From Lachnospiraceae bacterium UBA935 (GTDB lineage Bacteria > Bacillota > Clostridia > Lachnospirales > Lachnospiraceae): DNA of 49,152 nt. The stretch is from assembly GCA_002293525.1 (NCBI GenBank), contig DBDJ01000005.1, positions 1 to 49,152 of the forward strand. Direction: 5' to 3'. Of the stretch, positions 1 through 8,148 are shown piece after piece. Position 1 is the stretch's first letter; each line of letters starts with the position of its first letter. The position numbers and the translations under genes are program-made. The notes under the pieces are model-generated. The model was not told the DNA's origin and did not search any database. It saw only the letters and a list, made by a program, of their open reading frames with translations.

Positions 1-1181
1 TATCCCGTGTAGCCGGTAGCACCGGTCGGCCCAGTGTATCCCGTGTAGCCGGTAGCACCGGTCGGCCCGGTATACCCAGTATAGCCGGTATCTCCGGTCG
101 GCCCGGTGTAGCCAGTATAGCCCGTGGCACCCGTCGGCCCGGTATATCCCGTGTAGCCGGTAGCACCAGTGGATCCGGTGTATCCCGTGTAACCAGTATC
201 TCCGGTCGGCCCGGTGTAGCCAGTATAGCCCGTAGCACCCGTCGGTCCGATATCTCCAGTTGCTCCGATCGGTCCGGTATAACCGGTATAGCCGGTCGGC
301 CCGGTTTCGCCGGCAGCCCCTTGGATGCCTTGGATCCCTTGAATGCCTTGGACGCCTTGCGGTCCGGTATCGCCAACGACACCCTGGATACCTTGCGGTC
401 CGGTATAACCAGTGTTGCCGGTCGGTCCTTGGATCCCCTGAATCCCTTGCGGCCCAGTATCTCCCGTAGTACCGGTTGGCCCGGTATCTCCCGTAGCACC
501 GGTCGGCCCGGTATCACCGGTTGCTCCCTGGACGCCTTGATCCCCGGTCGGCCCGGTATAGCCGGTCGGTCCTTGGATGCCCTGAATGCCCTGAATACCT
601 TGAATGCCCTGAGGTCCGGTTTCACCTATGATGCCCTGAATTCCTTGAATCCCTTGCGCCCCGGTGGGTCCGGTGTCGCCGGTAGCACCCGTCGGTCCGG
701 TATCACCGGTGAGGCCTTGCGGCCCGGTGGGTCCGGTGTCGCCAGTAGATCCGGTAGCACCGGTATCGCCGGTGTCTCCCGTTTGTCCTTGGATCCCCTG
801 AATCCCTTGTGGCCCGGTTGTTCCGATAGGTCCTTGGACGCCCTGGATACCCTGAGCGCCGGTCGGCCCGGTTGGCCCGATGTCTCCGGCCGGTCCGGTA
901 TCGCCGGTGTCGCCGGTAATGCCTTGCGGTCCGGTGGGACCGGTATCTCCAGTGGGTCCGGTATCACCGGCCGGTCCGGTATCACCAGGTACACCCTGAG
1001 GGCCGGCGATGGAACCGACACTGATCCAGCTTTGGCTGGTTTCGTCCCATACATAAAGGTCGGGTTCTACATAATAAAACTCCCCGGGACTGCCGGTTGG
1101 ATGCGCGGCCTGTAAGTCGGCAAGGGTAGGGTAGGAGCCGAGGATGGTGCCGACAGTACCTGCTACACCCTGAATGCCTTG
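1..1181 (-). CDS. Collagen-like GXY-repeat protein, 3' part of an interrupted gene (runs off the window)
   Basis: Read on the minus strand, one frame is an uninterrupted run of Gly-X-Y triplets (GPTGATGYTG, GPQGIQGIQG, GDTGPAGDTG types) from 1181 to the left edge; codon phase was checked at several points and no stop was seen. Near its upstream end it carries a non-collagen insert of about 45 residues (GSYPTLADLQAAHPTG, then EFYYVEPDLYVWDET, then WISVGSIAG), a module common in collagen-like surface proteins. The frame has no start of its own. It enters from the recombinase element at 1181 and is the continuation of the GXY frame at 3113-4117, as described for the element. Proteins of this type form triple-helical filaments on spores or the cell surface. 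The C-terminus lies outside the window. Confidence 0.8.
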
Positions 1182-1206
1182 AGAGCCCTTATTATATGCA
1201 CAACAA
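1159..1206. repeat. Left recombination junction of the recombinase element
   Basis: The CTTG at 1178-1181 recurs at 3112-3115. Inward from it lies AGAGCCCTT, four bases, then ATATGCACAA, which mirrors the inner arm at the right end (TTGTGCATAT, seven bases, GCTCT). With TG as the two-base crossover both arms are 22 nt long, as expected for a serine-integrase attP. The last codons of the recombinase gene (stop at 1192) lie inside this arm. Site assignment is inferred from symmetry and restoration of reading frame. Confidence 0.7.
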
Positions 1207-2826
1207 CTGATCGGCAAAGGTGAAATGAATCGTGATCTGGCCGTGTTTATGGACATCGATCATATCAATCAGTTCAACGACAATCCGGCGTTCCAGCACC
1301 GAGATGTTCTGATGATTCATGAAAGCGGTCAGATATGTGTCGCCAGAGTCCGGGATTTTTACCGTTGCTTGATATTCCTCCTTGATCACTTCCATACTGT
1401 CTCTTACCCAACGGCATTTTAGATCAAACCGGTCTTTCATTCTAAGGTAGTCCGCTTTCGAAATGATGCCGTCTTTCCAATCCAGGTACAGGCTGTCGCT
1501 GGCGGCAAGGAATCTTTGCAGTTCTTCTTCACGGCTTTTTAACATGCTGTCCAGGCTGGCCGCCCCGGTTTTGCTTTCCGGCTTTTGTCTCATTGCATCC
1601 GTAAGATCGGTTAAAGGACCTGCCAGGCTTATCTGTATCCGGATCGCCTCTAAAACGGCTTGCATCAGCTTATCTTCCCGTAGCGTGTGTTTGCTGCATA
1701 AGCCTTTATCGGTTTGGGTGCGGCAGGAGTAGTAGGTCAGATTCTTGGATGTTTTCCGCCGCATAGTTTTCCGGCAGTCCGCGCAGCGCAAGAACCCAGA
1801 GAATAAGTAGAGCTCCCTTTTAGCTGGGGCAGTGCGGGTGTCGCGGCGATGCAGGGCTTGGGCCTTGTCGAAAGTACCCCGGTCGATTATCGCTTCATGA
1901 GTATCTGGCACGATATACCAGTCAGCCTCCGGAACCCTGATCTGCGTATGGACTTTGTAACTGATGATCCGGCTCCGGCCCTGTACCATATTGCCGGTAT
2001 AAACCTCATTTGTCAGGATGTTCAAGATCATGGAACCACACCAGAATCCGTCGCTTCTTAAGGCATAAGGATTGCGGTATTTTAATCGCTGGATCCGGGT
2101 TTTATATGTCGAAGGATTGGGGACACCCATCTCATTCAGCTTTTTGGCAATAGCTGTCTTGCTCATGCCTTGGCTGACAAACCACAGGAAAATCTTTTTG
2201 ATGATCGGTGCTGCTTCGGTATCGACAAGTAGGTGGTTACGGTCTTCCGGATCTTTCCGGTATCCATAAGGAGCAAAGGCCCCGATAAACTCCCCGCGCC
2301 GCCGTTTGGCGTCAAATGTCCTTCTGATATCGGCGGAAGTCTTGGCGGCATAGCGGTCGTTCATCAGGCCGTTTATGGGAATCTCCATGCCATTCTGAAT
2401 GGCATCAGGATCTTTGAAACTGTCTACAAACGGGTTGCTGATGGCGATAAACCGGATTCCTTTGCGCGGAAATATCTGCTCAAGATAACGGCCTTGATCG
2501 GCATAATTCCTGAAAGCCCGGGAAAGTGTCTTGACGATGATGCAATTTATTTTTCCGGCTTCCACATCTTCCATCATCCGCTGAAAATTGTCCCGCGTAT
2601 CGTCCGTCCCGGTCAGGCCGTCATCGATATAGGCATCCACGACGGCGTAATCCGCTTGAAAATGGGATTCCACATATTCTTCAAGCATTTTTTTCTGTTC
2701 CATGATACTCCGGCTTACGTCCGCTTTATCATCGCCCTTCCCGTCTTCGCGGGACAGGCGGATGTAAAGGGCGATTCTCCAGATCATGGATAAAGCCTCC
2801 TGAGCTGCTTTCCGGATCCTTGCCAT
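1192..2826 (-). CDS. Large serine recombinase (resolvase/TnpX/SpoIVCA type)
   Basis: This 544-residue protein has the three parts of large serine recombinases. An N-terminal catalytic domain carries YIRLSRED, where Ser25 is the likely nucleophile, and the DDGLTGT and VKTLSRAFRN motifs follow. A Recombinase domain comes next, around GAFAPYGYRKDP and AIAKKLNEMGVPNP. A zinc-ribbon segment with CADC and later cysteines (FSGFLRCADCRKTM, YYSC, LCSKH) leads into a coiled-coil-rich tail. The ATG at 2826 has the strong site AAAGGAGG upstream. An internal ATG at codon 14 (2787) also follows AGGAGG and sits immediately before the conserved domain, so either may be used. It should excise or integrate the element that carries it, using the junctions at 1180 and 3114. 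No separate excision factor gene is present. Confidence 0.93.
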   Translation of the reverse strand: MARIRKAAQEALSMIWRIALYIRLSREDGKGDDKADVSRSIMEQKKMLEEYVESHFQADYAVVDAYIDDGLTGTDDTRDNFQRMMEDVEAGKINCIIVKTLSRAFRNYADQGRYLEQIFPRKGIRFIAISNPFVDSFKDPDAIQNGMEIPINGLMNDRYAAKTSADIRRTFDAKRRRGEFIGAFAPYGYRKDPEDRNHLLVDTEAAPIIKKIFLWFVSQGMSKTAIAKKLNEMGVPNPSTYKTRIQRLKYRNPYALRSDGFWCGSMILNILTNEVYTGNMVQGRSRIISYKVHTQIRVPEADWYIVPDTHEAIIDRGTFDKAQALHRRDTRTAPAKRELYLFSGFLRCADCRKTMRRKTSKNLTYYSCRTQTDKGLCSKHTLREDKLMQAVLEAIRIQISLAGPLTDLTDAMRQKPESKTGAASLDSMLKSREEELQRFLAASDSLYLDWKDGIISKADYLRMKDRFDLKCRWVRDSMEVIKEEYQATVKIPDSGDTYLTAFMNHQNISVLERRIVVELIDMIDVHKHGQITIHFTFADQLLCI

Positions 2827-3111
2827 AAGCCTCCTTTCCTTAGTTCATCGCGACTGATCTGTAATCAGTTTATGTTTAGCCGCTTGTACGTTATGTAATA
2901 AGTTGCTCCTGACTTGTAGTTATCAGGCGGGGTTTATGATATAATTGCTTAAGCTTTGCAGGAAGCGATTGACAAATACCTTGAAGCATAAACGTTTGAT
3001 GGCAAGATGCCTTGAAGCACGAACGTTTGATTGTAAGATACCTTGAAGCACGACAATTGATGGCTGCGATAGATTTGATTATCTCTTAAGATTGTGCATA
3101 TCGGTAAGGCT
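2827..3111. other. Non-coding part of the recombinase element
   Basis: About 285 bp upstream of the recombinase gene has no convincing ORF. It holds the recombinase Shine-Dalgarno (near 2829-2837), an inverted repeat CTGAT/ATCAG at 2849-2863, and 31-bp tandem repeats at 2979-3063 next to the right junction. It probably contains the recombinase promoter and accessory binding sites; no clear -35/-10 pair was recognised. Confidence 0.55.
2979..3063. repeat. 31-bp tandem repeat, about 2.7 copies
   Basis: Units begin with CCTTGAAGCA at 2979, 3010 and 3041. The first two are complete (31 bp each, sharing AACGTTTGAT), and the third diverges after CCTTGAAGCACGA into CAATTGATGG. They lie 30-130 bp inside the right end of the element. 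Phased repeats beside an att site could bind an accessory protein or the recombinase itself; that role is inference. Confidence 0.85.
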
Positions 3112-3127
3112 CTTGCGGTCCGGTCGG
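3091..3127. repeat. Right recombination junction of the recombinase element
   Basis: TTGTGCATAT (3092-3101), then CGGTAAG, then GCTCT, then the crossover TG at 3114-3115 inside CTTG 3112-3115. This arm is the inverted partner of the one at 1182-1203. Outside the junction the collagen-like GXY frame resumes (CAA at 3113-3115). Confidence 0.7.
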
Positions 3128-4117
3128 CCCGGTATCACCGGTACCGGTCATGCCGGTGGGCCCGGTGTCGCCGGTATCACCAGTGACTCCGGCTGCGCCT
3201 TGCGGTCCGGTGGGTCCGGTGTCACCCTGAATGCCGGGACTGCCTTGCAGGCCGGCGGGTCCGGTGGGTCCGAGCAATCCTTGCACCCCTTGCACTCCTT
3301 GGATGCCTTGTGGTCCGGTATCACCGATTGGTCCGGTGTCACCGGTCGATCCGGTATCACCCATAAGTCCGGCCGGTCCGGTGTCGCCAGTGTTACCTTG
3401 CGGTCCGGCCGTGCCGGTGGTTCCGGTATCGCCCGCAAGCCCGGGAGCGCCTTGCGGTCCGGTGGCTCCGGTCGGCCCGATCGGGCCTTGGATACCTTGG
3501 ATTCCTTGTAGTCCCTGCGGTCCGGTGGCTCCGGAAGGTCCGACAGGACCGGCCACACCCTGGTCTCCTTGAATACCTTGAAGCCCGGTCGGCCCGATCG
3601 GTCCAGTAGGCCCGCTAAAGCCTTGCGGCCCAGTAACCCCTTGCGGTCCGGTGGCTCCGGTAGCCCCGGTTGCTCCGGTGGTTCCGGCTGCTCCTTGCAG
3701 GCCCTGTGGTCCCTGCGCCCCGGTCGGTCCGATTATCCCCTGTAACCCCTGAACACCTTGCGGCCCGATCGGTCCCGTGGCTCCGGTGGGTCCTGCGATT
3801 CCTTGAGTCCCCTGCGGTCCGGTGTACCCGGTGGCTCCGGTGCCCCCGGTCGGCCCGGTAACTCCTTGAGTCCCCTGCGGTCCGGTGTAACCAGTGTATC
3901 CAGTGGCTCCGGTAGCTCCGGTCGGTCCGGTAACTCCTTGAAGTCCCTGCGGTCCGGTGGGTCCGGTGTATCCGGTAGACCCGGTCGGTCCGGTAACTCC
4001 TTGAAGCCCCTGCGGCCCGGTGGCACCAGTGTAACCTGTAGCACCAGTGTAACCTGTGGCTCCCGTGTATCCGGTCGGTCCGGTGTAACCATATATATAA
4101 GGAAAATTGCAAAAACT
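3113..4117 (-). CDS. Collagen-like GXY-repeat protein, 5' part of an interrupted gene, start codon not found
   Basis: The minus-strand frame from 4117 to 3113 is a continuous run of Gly-X-Y triplets (GYTGPTGYTGATG, GPQGLQGVTGPTG, GPQGIQGVQG). In the present configuration it runs a few codons into the recombinase element and stops with PYRYAQS at 3086. The nearest upstream in-frame stop is TAG at 4118-4120, and between it and the first glycine there is no ATG, GTG or TTG. The first common start in frame is a GTG at 3556, in the middle of the repeat. A short TA-repeat tract (4091-4099) sits exactly at the 5' boundary. Loss of one TA unit would join the GXY frame to a different upstream frame that opens near 4173 with a TTG. 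The gene is therefore 5'-truncated, frameshifted at the AT tract, or begins in an unusual way. Confidence 0.7.
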
Positions 4118-4247
4118 CTATAGTGAGGATAACGTGAGCTGTTTTTATCTTGAGGAACAAGACATATGCTCAAACATATGATATTACTTTTTATAGCGCA
4201 TATTATAACAGCGGGTAAGATATATAATCTTCTGGAAGGAGAGCAGC

Positions 4248-5327
4248 ATGCGAAAACAATATCTTGACATATTACGGCTTTTAGGTGTATTGTGTCTGGT
4301 TCCGTTTCACACCATGATGATGTACAATACTTGGGGGGAGGGCCAGTATGTTCCCGGCGTGCCGCTGCCGGCAGCAGGCTGGTTCGTCCGGCTTACATAT
4401 CCGTGGTTTATGCCGCTGCTGTTTGTGATTGCCGGGATATCTGCTCGCTATTCGCTACAAAAGCGCCGTCCCGCTCAATATGCCGCTGAGCGGCTGCTGC
4501 GCATCGGCCTTCCGCTGTTGACGGGCATAGTATTGCTTAACCCATTCTTGTCCTATATCGCGGACGTGACCAACAATGGTTACAGCGGTGGTTATCTTGC
4601 CCACTATGGCATCTTTTTTACCAGATGGACAGATTTAAGCGGTTATGACGGCGGGTTCGGTTTTTCACATCTTTGGTTTCTGATCTACCTTGTTGTCATT
4701 GCGCTGGCAGCCTTGCCTATATATTTATTGGGTAAACGGTTTCCAGGCTTTATGGAGTGGAGCAGATGGCCTCTTGCGCTGATTATCGTGTTGGGCGTAG
4801 TACAGGCACAGGCGGAATCTTTACTCAATATTAGCGGTAAAAGCCTTTCCCAGTACTTTGTATTGTTTTTAATTGGTCTCTTTGCCCTGTCCCATGAGGA
4901 AGTACAGGCTAAGCTTGAAAAGTTTCGGTTCGGGTTTCTGTTTCTTTCTTTGATTGCCGGCGCGGGCTATGTCGTTGCGATTGCACAGGAATGGAGCGGA
5001 CTTGCCTCTAACCTGCCGTATTTCCTCTACGGATATGCTGCCGTGCTTGTGCTGCTTGGGTTCGGCAGACGGCATCTCAATACGAAAAAAAAGGCACTGG
5101 TTCACGCGGCGGCCAATTCTCAGCTTTATTACATCATCCATTATCCGGTTTTAACCGCGGCAGCTTACCTTCTGATGCCGCGCCTTTCATCTGTCATGCT
5201 GCAGATCATCGTTATCATGGCTGTCTCTTTCGTGCTGACCGTGCTGTTGTCGGAAGCGGTCACTTATATCCCGGTGATTAGGGTATTGCTTGGAGTGAAG
5301 CCTCAGGATACTAAAGCAAGAAAATAG
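4248..5327 (+). CDS. Membrane acyltransferase (Acyl_transf_3 family)
   Basis: This 359-residue polytopic membrane protein opens with RKQYLDILRLLGVLCLVPFHTMMMY, written here as the conserved Arg and Asp of the first helix followed by the His of VPFH, the hallmark of acyltransferase family 3 (OafA/OpgC-like). About ten hydrophobic segments follow, and the length is usual for the family. Such enzymes O-acylate extracytoplasmic glycans or lipids; the substrate cannot be read from sequence. The start follows GGAAGGAGAG with good spacing. It stands alone, divergent from the collagen-like gene, with a gap of only about 130 bp between them. Confidence 0.85.
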   Translation: MRKQYLDILRLLGVLCLVPFHTMMMYNTWGEGQYVPGVPLPAAGWFVRLTYPWFMPLLFVIAGISARYSLQKRRPAQYAAERLLRIGLPLLTGIVLLNPFLSYIADVTNNGYSGGYLAHYGIFFTRWTDLSGYDGGFGFSHLWFLIYLVVIALAALPIYLLGKRFPGFMEWSRWPLALIIVLGVVQAQAESLLNISGKSLSQYFVLFLIGLFALSHEEVQAKLEKFRFGFLFLSLIAGAGYVVAIAQEWSGLASNLPYFLYGYAAVLVLLGFGRRHLNTKKKALVHAAANSQLYYIIHYPVLTAAAYLLMPRLSSVMLQIIVIMAVSFVLTVLLSEAVTYIPVIRVLLGVKPQDTKARK

Positions 5328-5480
5328 TAAAGCAAGAAACCTCCTTTTGACTACGATGGATTTGCGCCACAAAGTGCCGGTATTACATAAACAAGTTAAA
5401 TCGCGCTCTAGCGTGCTGTCTGTCAGATTTAATGAGCAAAATGATATTTACCAGATATTTCCTTTTATTAATGAATTTTA

Positions 5481-5509
5481 TTGACATAAAAAAATGCCAA
5501 TGATATTCT
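5481..5509 (+). promoter_or_regulatory. Sigma-A-type promoter of the nuclease-like lipoprotein gene
   Basis: TTGACA at 5481-5486, a 17-bp spacer, then TATTCT at 5504-5509. It is 87 bp before the GTG start and is followed almost at once by a hairpin (5523-5550), so the transcript begins with that structure. Confidence 0.7.
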
Positions 5510-5522
5510 AAGATCAACTCAG

Positions 5523-5550
5523 TATTCAATTCATCGAGATTGAATATTTT
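5523..5550 (+). terminator. Leader hairpin with T run (attenuator-like)
   Basis: TATTCAAT (5523-5530) pairs perfectly with ATTGAATA (5539-5546) across an 8-nt loop, followed by TTTT. The stem is AT-rich and so weak, but its position just after the promoter suggests attenuation or 5'-end stabilisation of the downstream message. Confidence 0.4.
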
Positions 5551-5595
5551 TATCATCTATTGAATAAATATACAAAGGATAAGGGGGGGTAACCT

Positions 5596-6729
5596 GTGAA
5601 CAGGAAAATGACTATAAAACGTTTTTGGGGAATGCTGATCGCATTATCAGTTATCGTACTGACAGCTTCATGTGGTGCAGATGGCGGTTCTGCGCCTATG
5701 GCCTATGACATGGAAGTGATTTCCGGTGAAGATACCGATACTTCCAAGCCAGAGCCAGAAAGCACAGAAACTGAGGAATCAACACCAGAAGAAACAGAAG
5801 CATTAAATGAAGCAACAGAACCGGAAGCATCAGAAAAAGCAGAAGAAACGGAAACAGCGGAAGAAGATATTGACGGAGCCGAGGGCGGCTCTGAGCCGGC
5901 GGGCCAGGAGTCAATAGAATTCAACGGCATTTCTTATCGAATTATCCAGGTCGACGGCGGAGATTTATCAGGAGAACGGGAGCCGAACGTAGCCGTAGAC
6001 ATCGGGTACGGCGACAGAATATACTGGGCCTTTACCAATGAATACGGACAGCTGGTACATGTCGTGGCAGATCAAGTGACTTTACAATTCGATGCGGAAC
6101 TAACTGAAGGAAATAGCCGCTATTACCCTGATGAAGCCAAGGTCCCGGGAACAGAGCAGCCAGACTTGGATGAAGGTCATATCATTGCCGATTCATTAGG
6201 CGGCGTGGCTAATGCCTACAATATAACGCCGCAGAACAGTATGTTAAACCGGCACGGCGATCAGGCATACATGGAAAAGGTAATCAGGGATGCCGGCGGC
6301 TGTGAAGATTTAGTCGCCACCATTACCTATCCCGACACGACCACCCAGATACCCTCCCGTTACAAGTATGAATATACATTGTTAGGGCACAAGGTGACAG
6401 ATGAATTTGACAATGTCAACCCTGACGAGGTGAATGCCGTGATCAATGCCCAGCCTGACATAGCCGGAGCCGATGCAGGCGGTACAGAGGAAGCGGCACC
6501 GCCAGTTACTGAGTCCGATGCCGCCATTGCGGCTGAACCTGCCCCCGCTGCGGCTGAACCTGCCCCCGCTGCTGAACCGGAGAATATCGCCAATATCGAT
6601 ACGAACGGTAATGGACAGGTTACGATTGCGGAAGCCAAAGCAGCCGGTTTTACGATGCCGATTCACTCGGATCATTGGTTATACAAATATATGCACGACG
6701 GCGACGGCGATGGAATGGTCGGGGAGTAA
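5596..6729 (+). CDS. Secreted DNA/RNA non-specific endonuclease-like lipoprotein with C-terminal calcium-binding motif
   Basis: The protein starts at GTG 5596, preceded by AAGGGGGGG. A hydrophobic signal segment ends in a lipobox (VLTASC), so Cys about 27 should be lipidated and the protein anchored outside the membrane. Residues about 45-105 are a Thr/Glu-rich linker. A domain at about 112-265 carries LDEGHIIADSLGG, then NITPQNSMLNRHG, the DxGH...N-type signature of the non-specific endonuclease (NUC1/Endonuclease_NS_2) group, with the His of GHI and the Asn pair as likely catalytic residues. A Pro/Ala linker with two copies of AAEPAPA follows. The end has an EF-hand-like loop (DTNGNGQVTIAEA) and DGDGDGMVGE, resembling excalibur/EF-hand repeats. 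Likely role: extracellular nucleic-acid degradation, calcium-dependent. Confidence 0.8.
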   Translation: MNRKMTIKRFWGMLIALSVIVLTASCGADGGSAPMAYDMEVISGEDTDTSKPEPESTETEESTPEETEALNEATEPEASEKAEETETAEEDIDGAEGGSEPAGQESIEFNGISYRIIQVDGGDLSGEREPNVAVDIGYGDRIYWAFTNEYGQLVHVVADQVTLQFDAELTEGNSRYYPDEAKVPGTEQPDLDEGHIIADSLGGVANAYNITPQNSMLNRHGDQAYMEKVIRDAGGCEDLVATITYPDTTTQIPSRYKYEYTLLGHKVTDEFDNVNPDEVNAVINAQPDIAGADAGGTEEAAPPVTESDAAIAAEPAPAAAEPAPAAEPENIANIDTNGNGQVTIAEAKAAGFTMPIHSDHWLYKYMHDGDGDGMVGE

Positions 6730-6760
6730 GATCCGATATGGCAGATCAAGTGGTGACATA

Positions 6761-7095
6761 ATGAAAAGAATACGGATTCAGCCAGCCCCCCATATACGCA
6801 GCTGACCCTTGATGAAGTGCGGGAACTGGCCGCCAAGGGGAAAGAACTGCAATATACGGATCTTCTGTTGCTCCGTCTGAGTCCGCTGAGTTCGACAGCG
6901 GGAGGCTACAATCCGACACTTTATAGCGTTGAGGGCGGCTACCGCCTGTTAATAAACTTCCATGACACTATGAAGCCGGAAAGCGGCATCAGCAGTACTT
7001 CGCTTGAAAGTATAGAAAAATACGGCGGAAGCGGCATAGATATTCGCTACAGTGATGTGGAAGAGTTTATCTTTGCTGATCCATCCGGGCAATAA
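6761..7095 (+). pseudogene. Small protein of unknown function, apparently frameshifted at a C6 tract
   Basis: The frame ending at 7095 has no ATG after its upstream stop; the first GTG (6817) lacks a ribosome binding site and would give 92 residues. An ATG at 6761 starts another frame (MKRIRIQPAP, stopping at IRS near 6805). Adding one C to the six-C run at 6786-6791 joins them into a plausible protein of about 111 residues reading MKRIRIQPAPPYTQLTLDEV. The body ends with IDIRYSDVEEFIFADPSGQ. I do not recognise the family. It could be phase-variable through the C tract, a decayed gene, or a sequencing error. Confidence 0.5.
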
Positions 7096-7124
7096 ATAAT
7101 AGGCCGCCCGTGGCGATAGCATCC

Positions 7125-8030
7125 CTACAGCACATACGGTGTCTGCTGATACACATAGTAATTGATCCAGTTACAATACAGGTCATTGCTGTGCGACCGC
7201 CACTGTAGCCGCGGCTTCTTTGACGGGTCATCGCCGGGATAATAATTTTTCGGCACCTGTATCGGCAGCCCTTTATCCTTATCCCTGATATATTCGTTAT
7301 GCAAGGTAAAGCGGTCATACTCCGGATGGCCGGTGATAAAGATCTGCTTCCCGTCCTCGGCAATGCACACATAGATTCCGGCCTCAACGGAACGTGCCAG
7401 TACAGTAAGCGCTTCACAGTTCCAGACTGCCGCCTCGTCAATAGCCGTATGCCGGCTATGCGGTATCATGAAATTATCGTCAAAACCTCTTACCAGAGGC
7501 ACCTTGCGCTTCAGCACTTCATGCTCATAAACCCCGAACAGTTTCTCTGGAAGCAGTATCTTTCTGATCCCGTAATGATAATACAGTCCCGCCTGTGCTC
7601 CCCAGCAAATGTGAAAGGTAGAGGTCACATTGCTTTTTGACCACTCCATGATCTCGCACAGTTCCGGCCAGTAGTCAACTTCCTCAAACGCGATCTGTTC
7701 CACAGGGGCACCGGTTATAATCATGCCGTCGAATTTGCGGCCTTTCAGTTCATCAAAGGCGATATAGAATTTATTTAGGTGGGTAATGGATGTATTTAAA
7801 GACACATGGCTCCTAAGTCTCATAAAAGTCACATCAATCTGCAGCGGCGTATTGGAAAGTTCCCGCAAAAGCTGCAATTCCGTATCCTGCTTTACCGGCA
7901 TAAGGTTCAAAATACAAATTTGCAGGGGACGGATATCCTGATGCAGGGCCCGGCACTCGTCCATGACAAAAATATTTTCATTTTCTAATATTTCCTTAGC
8001 AGGCAGATCGCTTTGTGTTTTGATCGGCAT
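7125..8030 (-). CDS. metA: Homoserine O-acetyltransferase (MetA family)
   Basis: This 301-residue protein of the MetA family activates the hydroxyl of L-homoserine for methionine biosynthesis in the cytoplasm. The expected residues fall at the canonical positions: Cys142 in HICWGAQAG (acyl-enzyme nucleophile), and His235 and Glu237 in TGHPEYD (triad). Position 111 is Glu (GAPVEQIAF). In characterised MetA proteins Glu111 goes with acetyl-CoA and Gly111 with succinyl-CoA, so O-acetylhomoserine is the predicted product. Full length; the start ATG at 8030 is preceded by AGAGGAAACG. It is convergent with the small frameshifted gene. No SAM riboswitch was recognised upstream. Confidence 0.95.
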   Translation of the reverse strand: MPIKTQSDLPAKEILENENIFVMDECRALHQDIRPLQICILNLMPVKQDTELQLLRELSNTPLQIDVTFMRLRSHVSLNTSITHLNKFYIAFDELKGRKFDGMIITGAPVEQIAFEEVDYWPELCEIMEWSKSNVTSTFHICWGAQAGLYYHYGIRKILLPEKLFGVYEHEVLKRKVPLVRGFDDNFMIPHSRHTAIDEAAVWNCEALTVLARSVEAGIYVCIAEDGKQIFITGHPEYDRFTLHNEYIRDKDKGLPIQVPKNYYPGDDPSKKPRLQWRSHSNDLYCNWINYYVYQQTPYVL

Positions 8031-8148
8031 TTCGTTTCCTCTCTGGTCAGTTCATCATGTTTAATCGGATGATTTATAGAATAAGATCCGGTTTCGGATT
8101 CCGACGTTCTGACAATAAGTATACTACATCCTTGCGCTGACCGCAACA

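Larger units (their letters stand above)
1180..3115. mobile_element. 1,934-bp serine-recombinase element inserted in a collagen-like gene
   Basis: The segment between the two CTTG copies (1178-1181 and 3112-3115) holds only one gene, a large serine recombinase, and about 290 bp of non-coding DNA with tandem repeats. Its length, 1,934 bp, is not a multiple of three, so insertion shifts the frame. In both flanks the CAA of the CAAG repeat (minus strand) is a whole codon of the GXY frame, so precise excision gives GGA CCG CAA GGC ATT CAG (GPQ-GIQ), a triplet pair found repeatedly in this protein. The inner ends form a near-perfect 22-nt inverted repeat around TG. This is what a conservative serine-recombinase insertion should leave; whether it still excises is not known. 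Confidence 0.78.

Noticed and set aside
321..1115. Long open frame on the plus strand across the collagen-like region, and a second minus-strand frame at 626-1054
   Set aside because: Both are shadows of the GXY repeat in other phases and lack ribosome binding sites.
1..1181. Short, regular repeats suggesting a CRISPR or satellite array
   Set aside because: The periodicity is 9 bp and degenerate, and one minus-strand frame reads Gly-X-Y throughout; this is collagen-like coding sequence.
1186..3109. A GC dinucleotide as the crossover core of the recombinase element
   Set aside because: GC is centred on an inverted repeat, but the join would be out of frame. TG within CTTG gives equal 22-nt arms and restores the GXY frame.
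6473..6805. Plus-strand ORF overlapping the end of the nuclease gene
   Set aside because: Arg/Pro-rich shadow of the Pro/Ala linker; only its last few codons (from ATG 6761) are considered, as part of the frameshifted gene.
8031..8148. Possible SAM riboswitch upstream of metA
   Set aside because: No S-box core or matching stems could be recognised on the minus strand.
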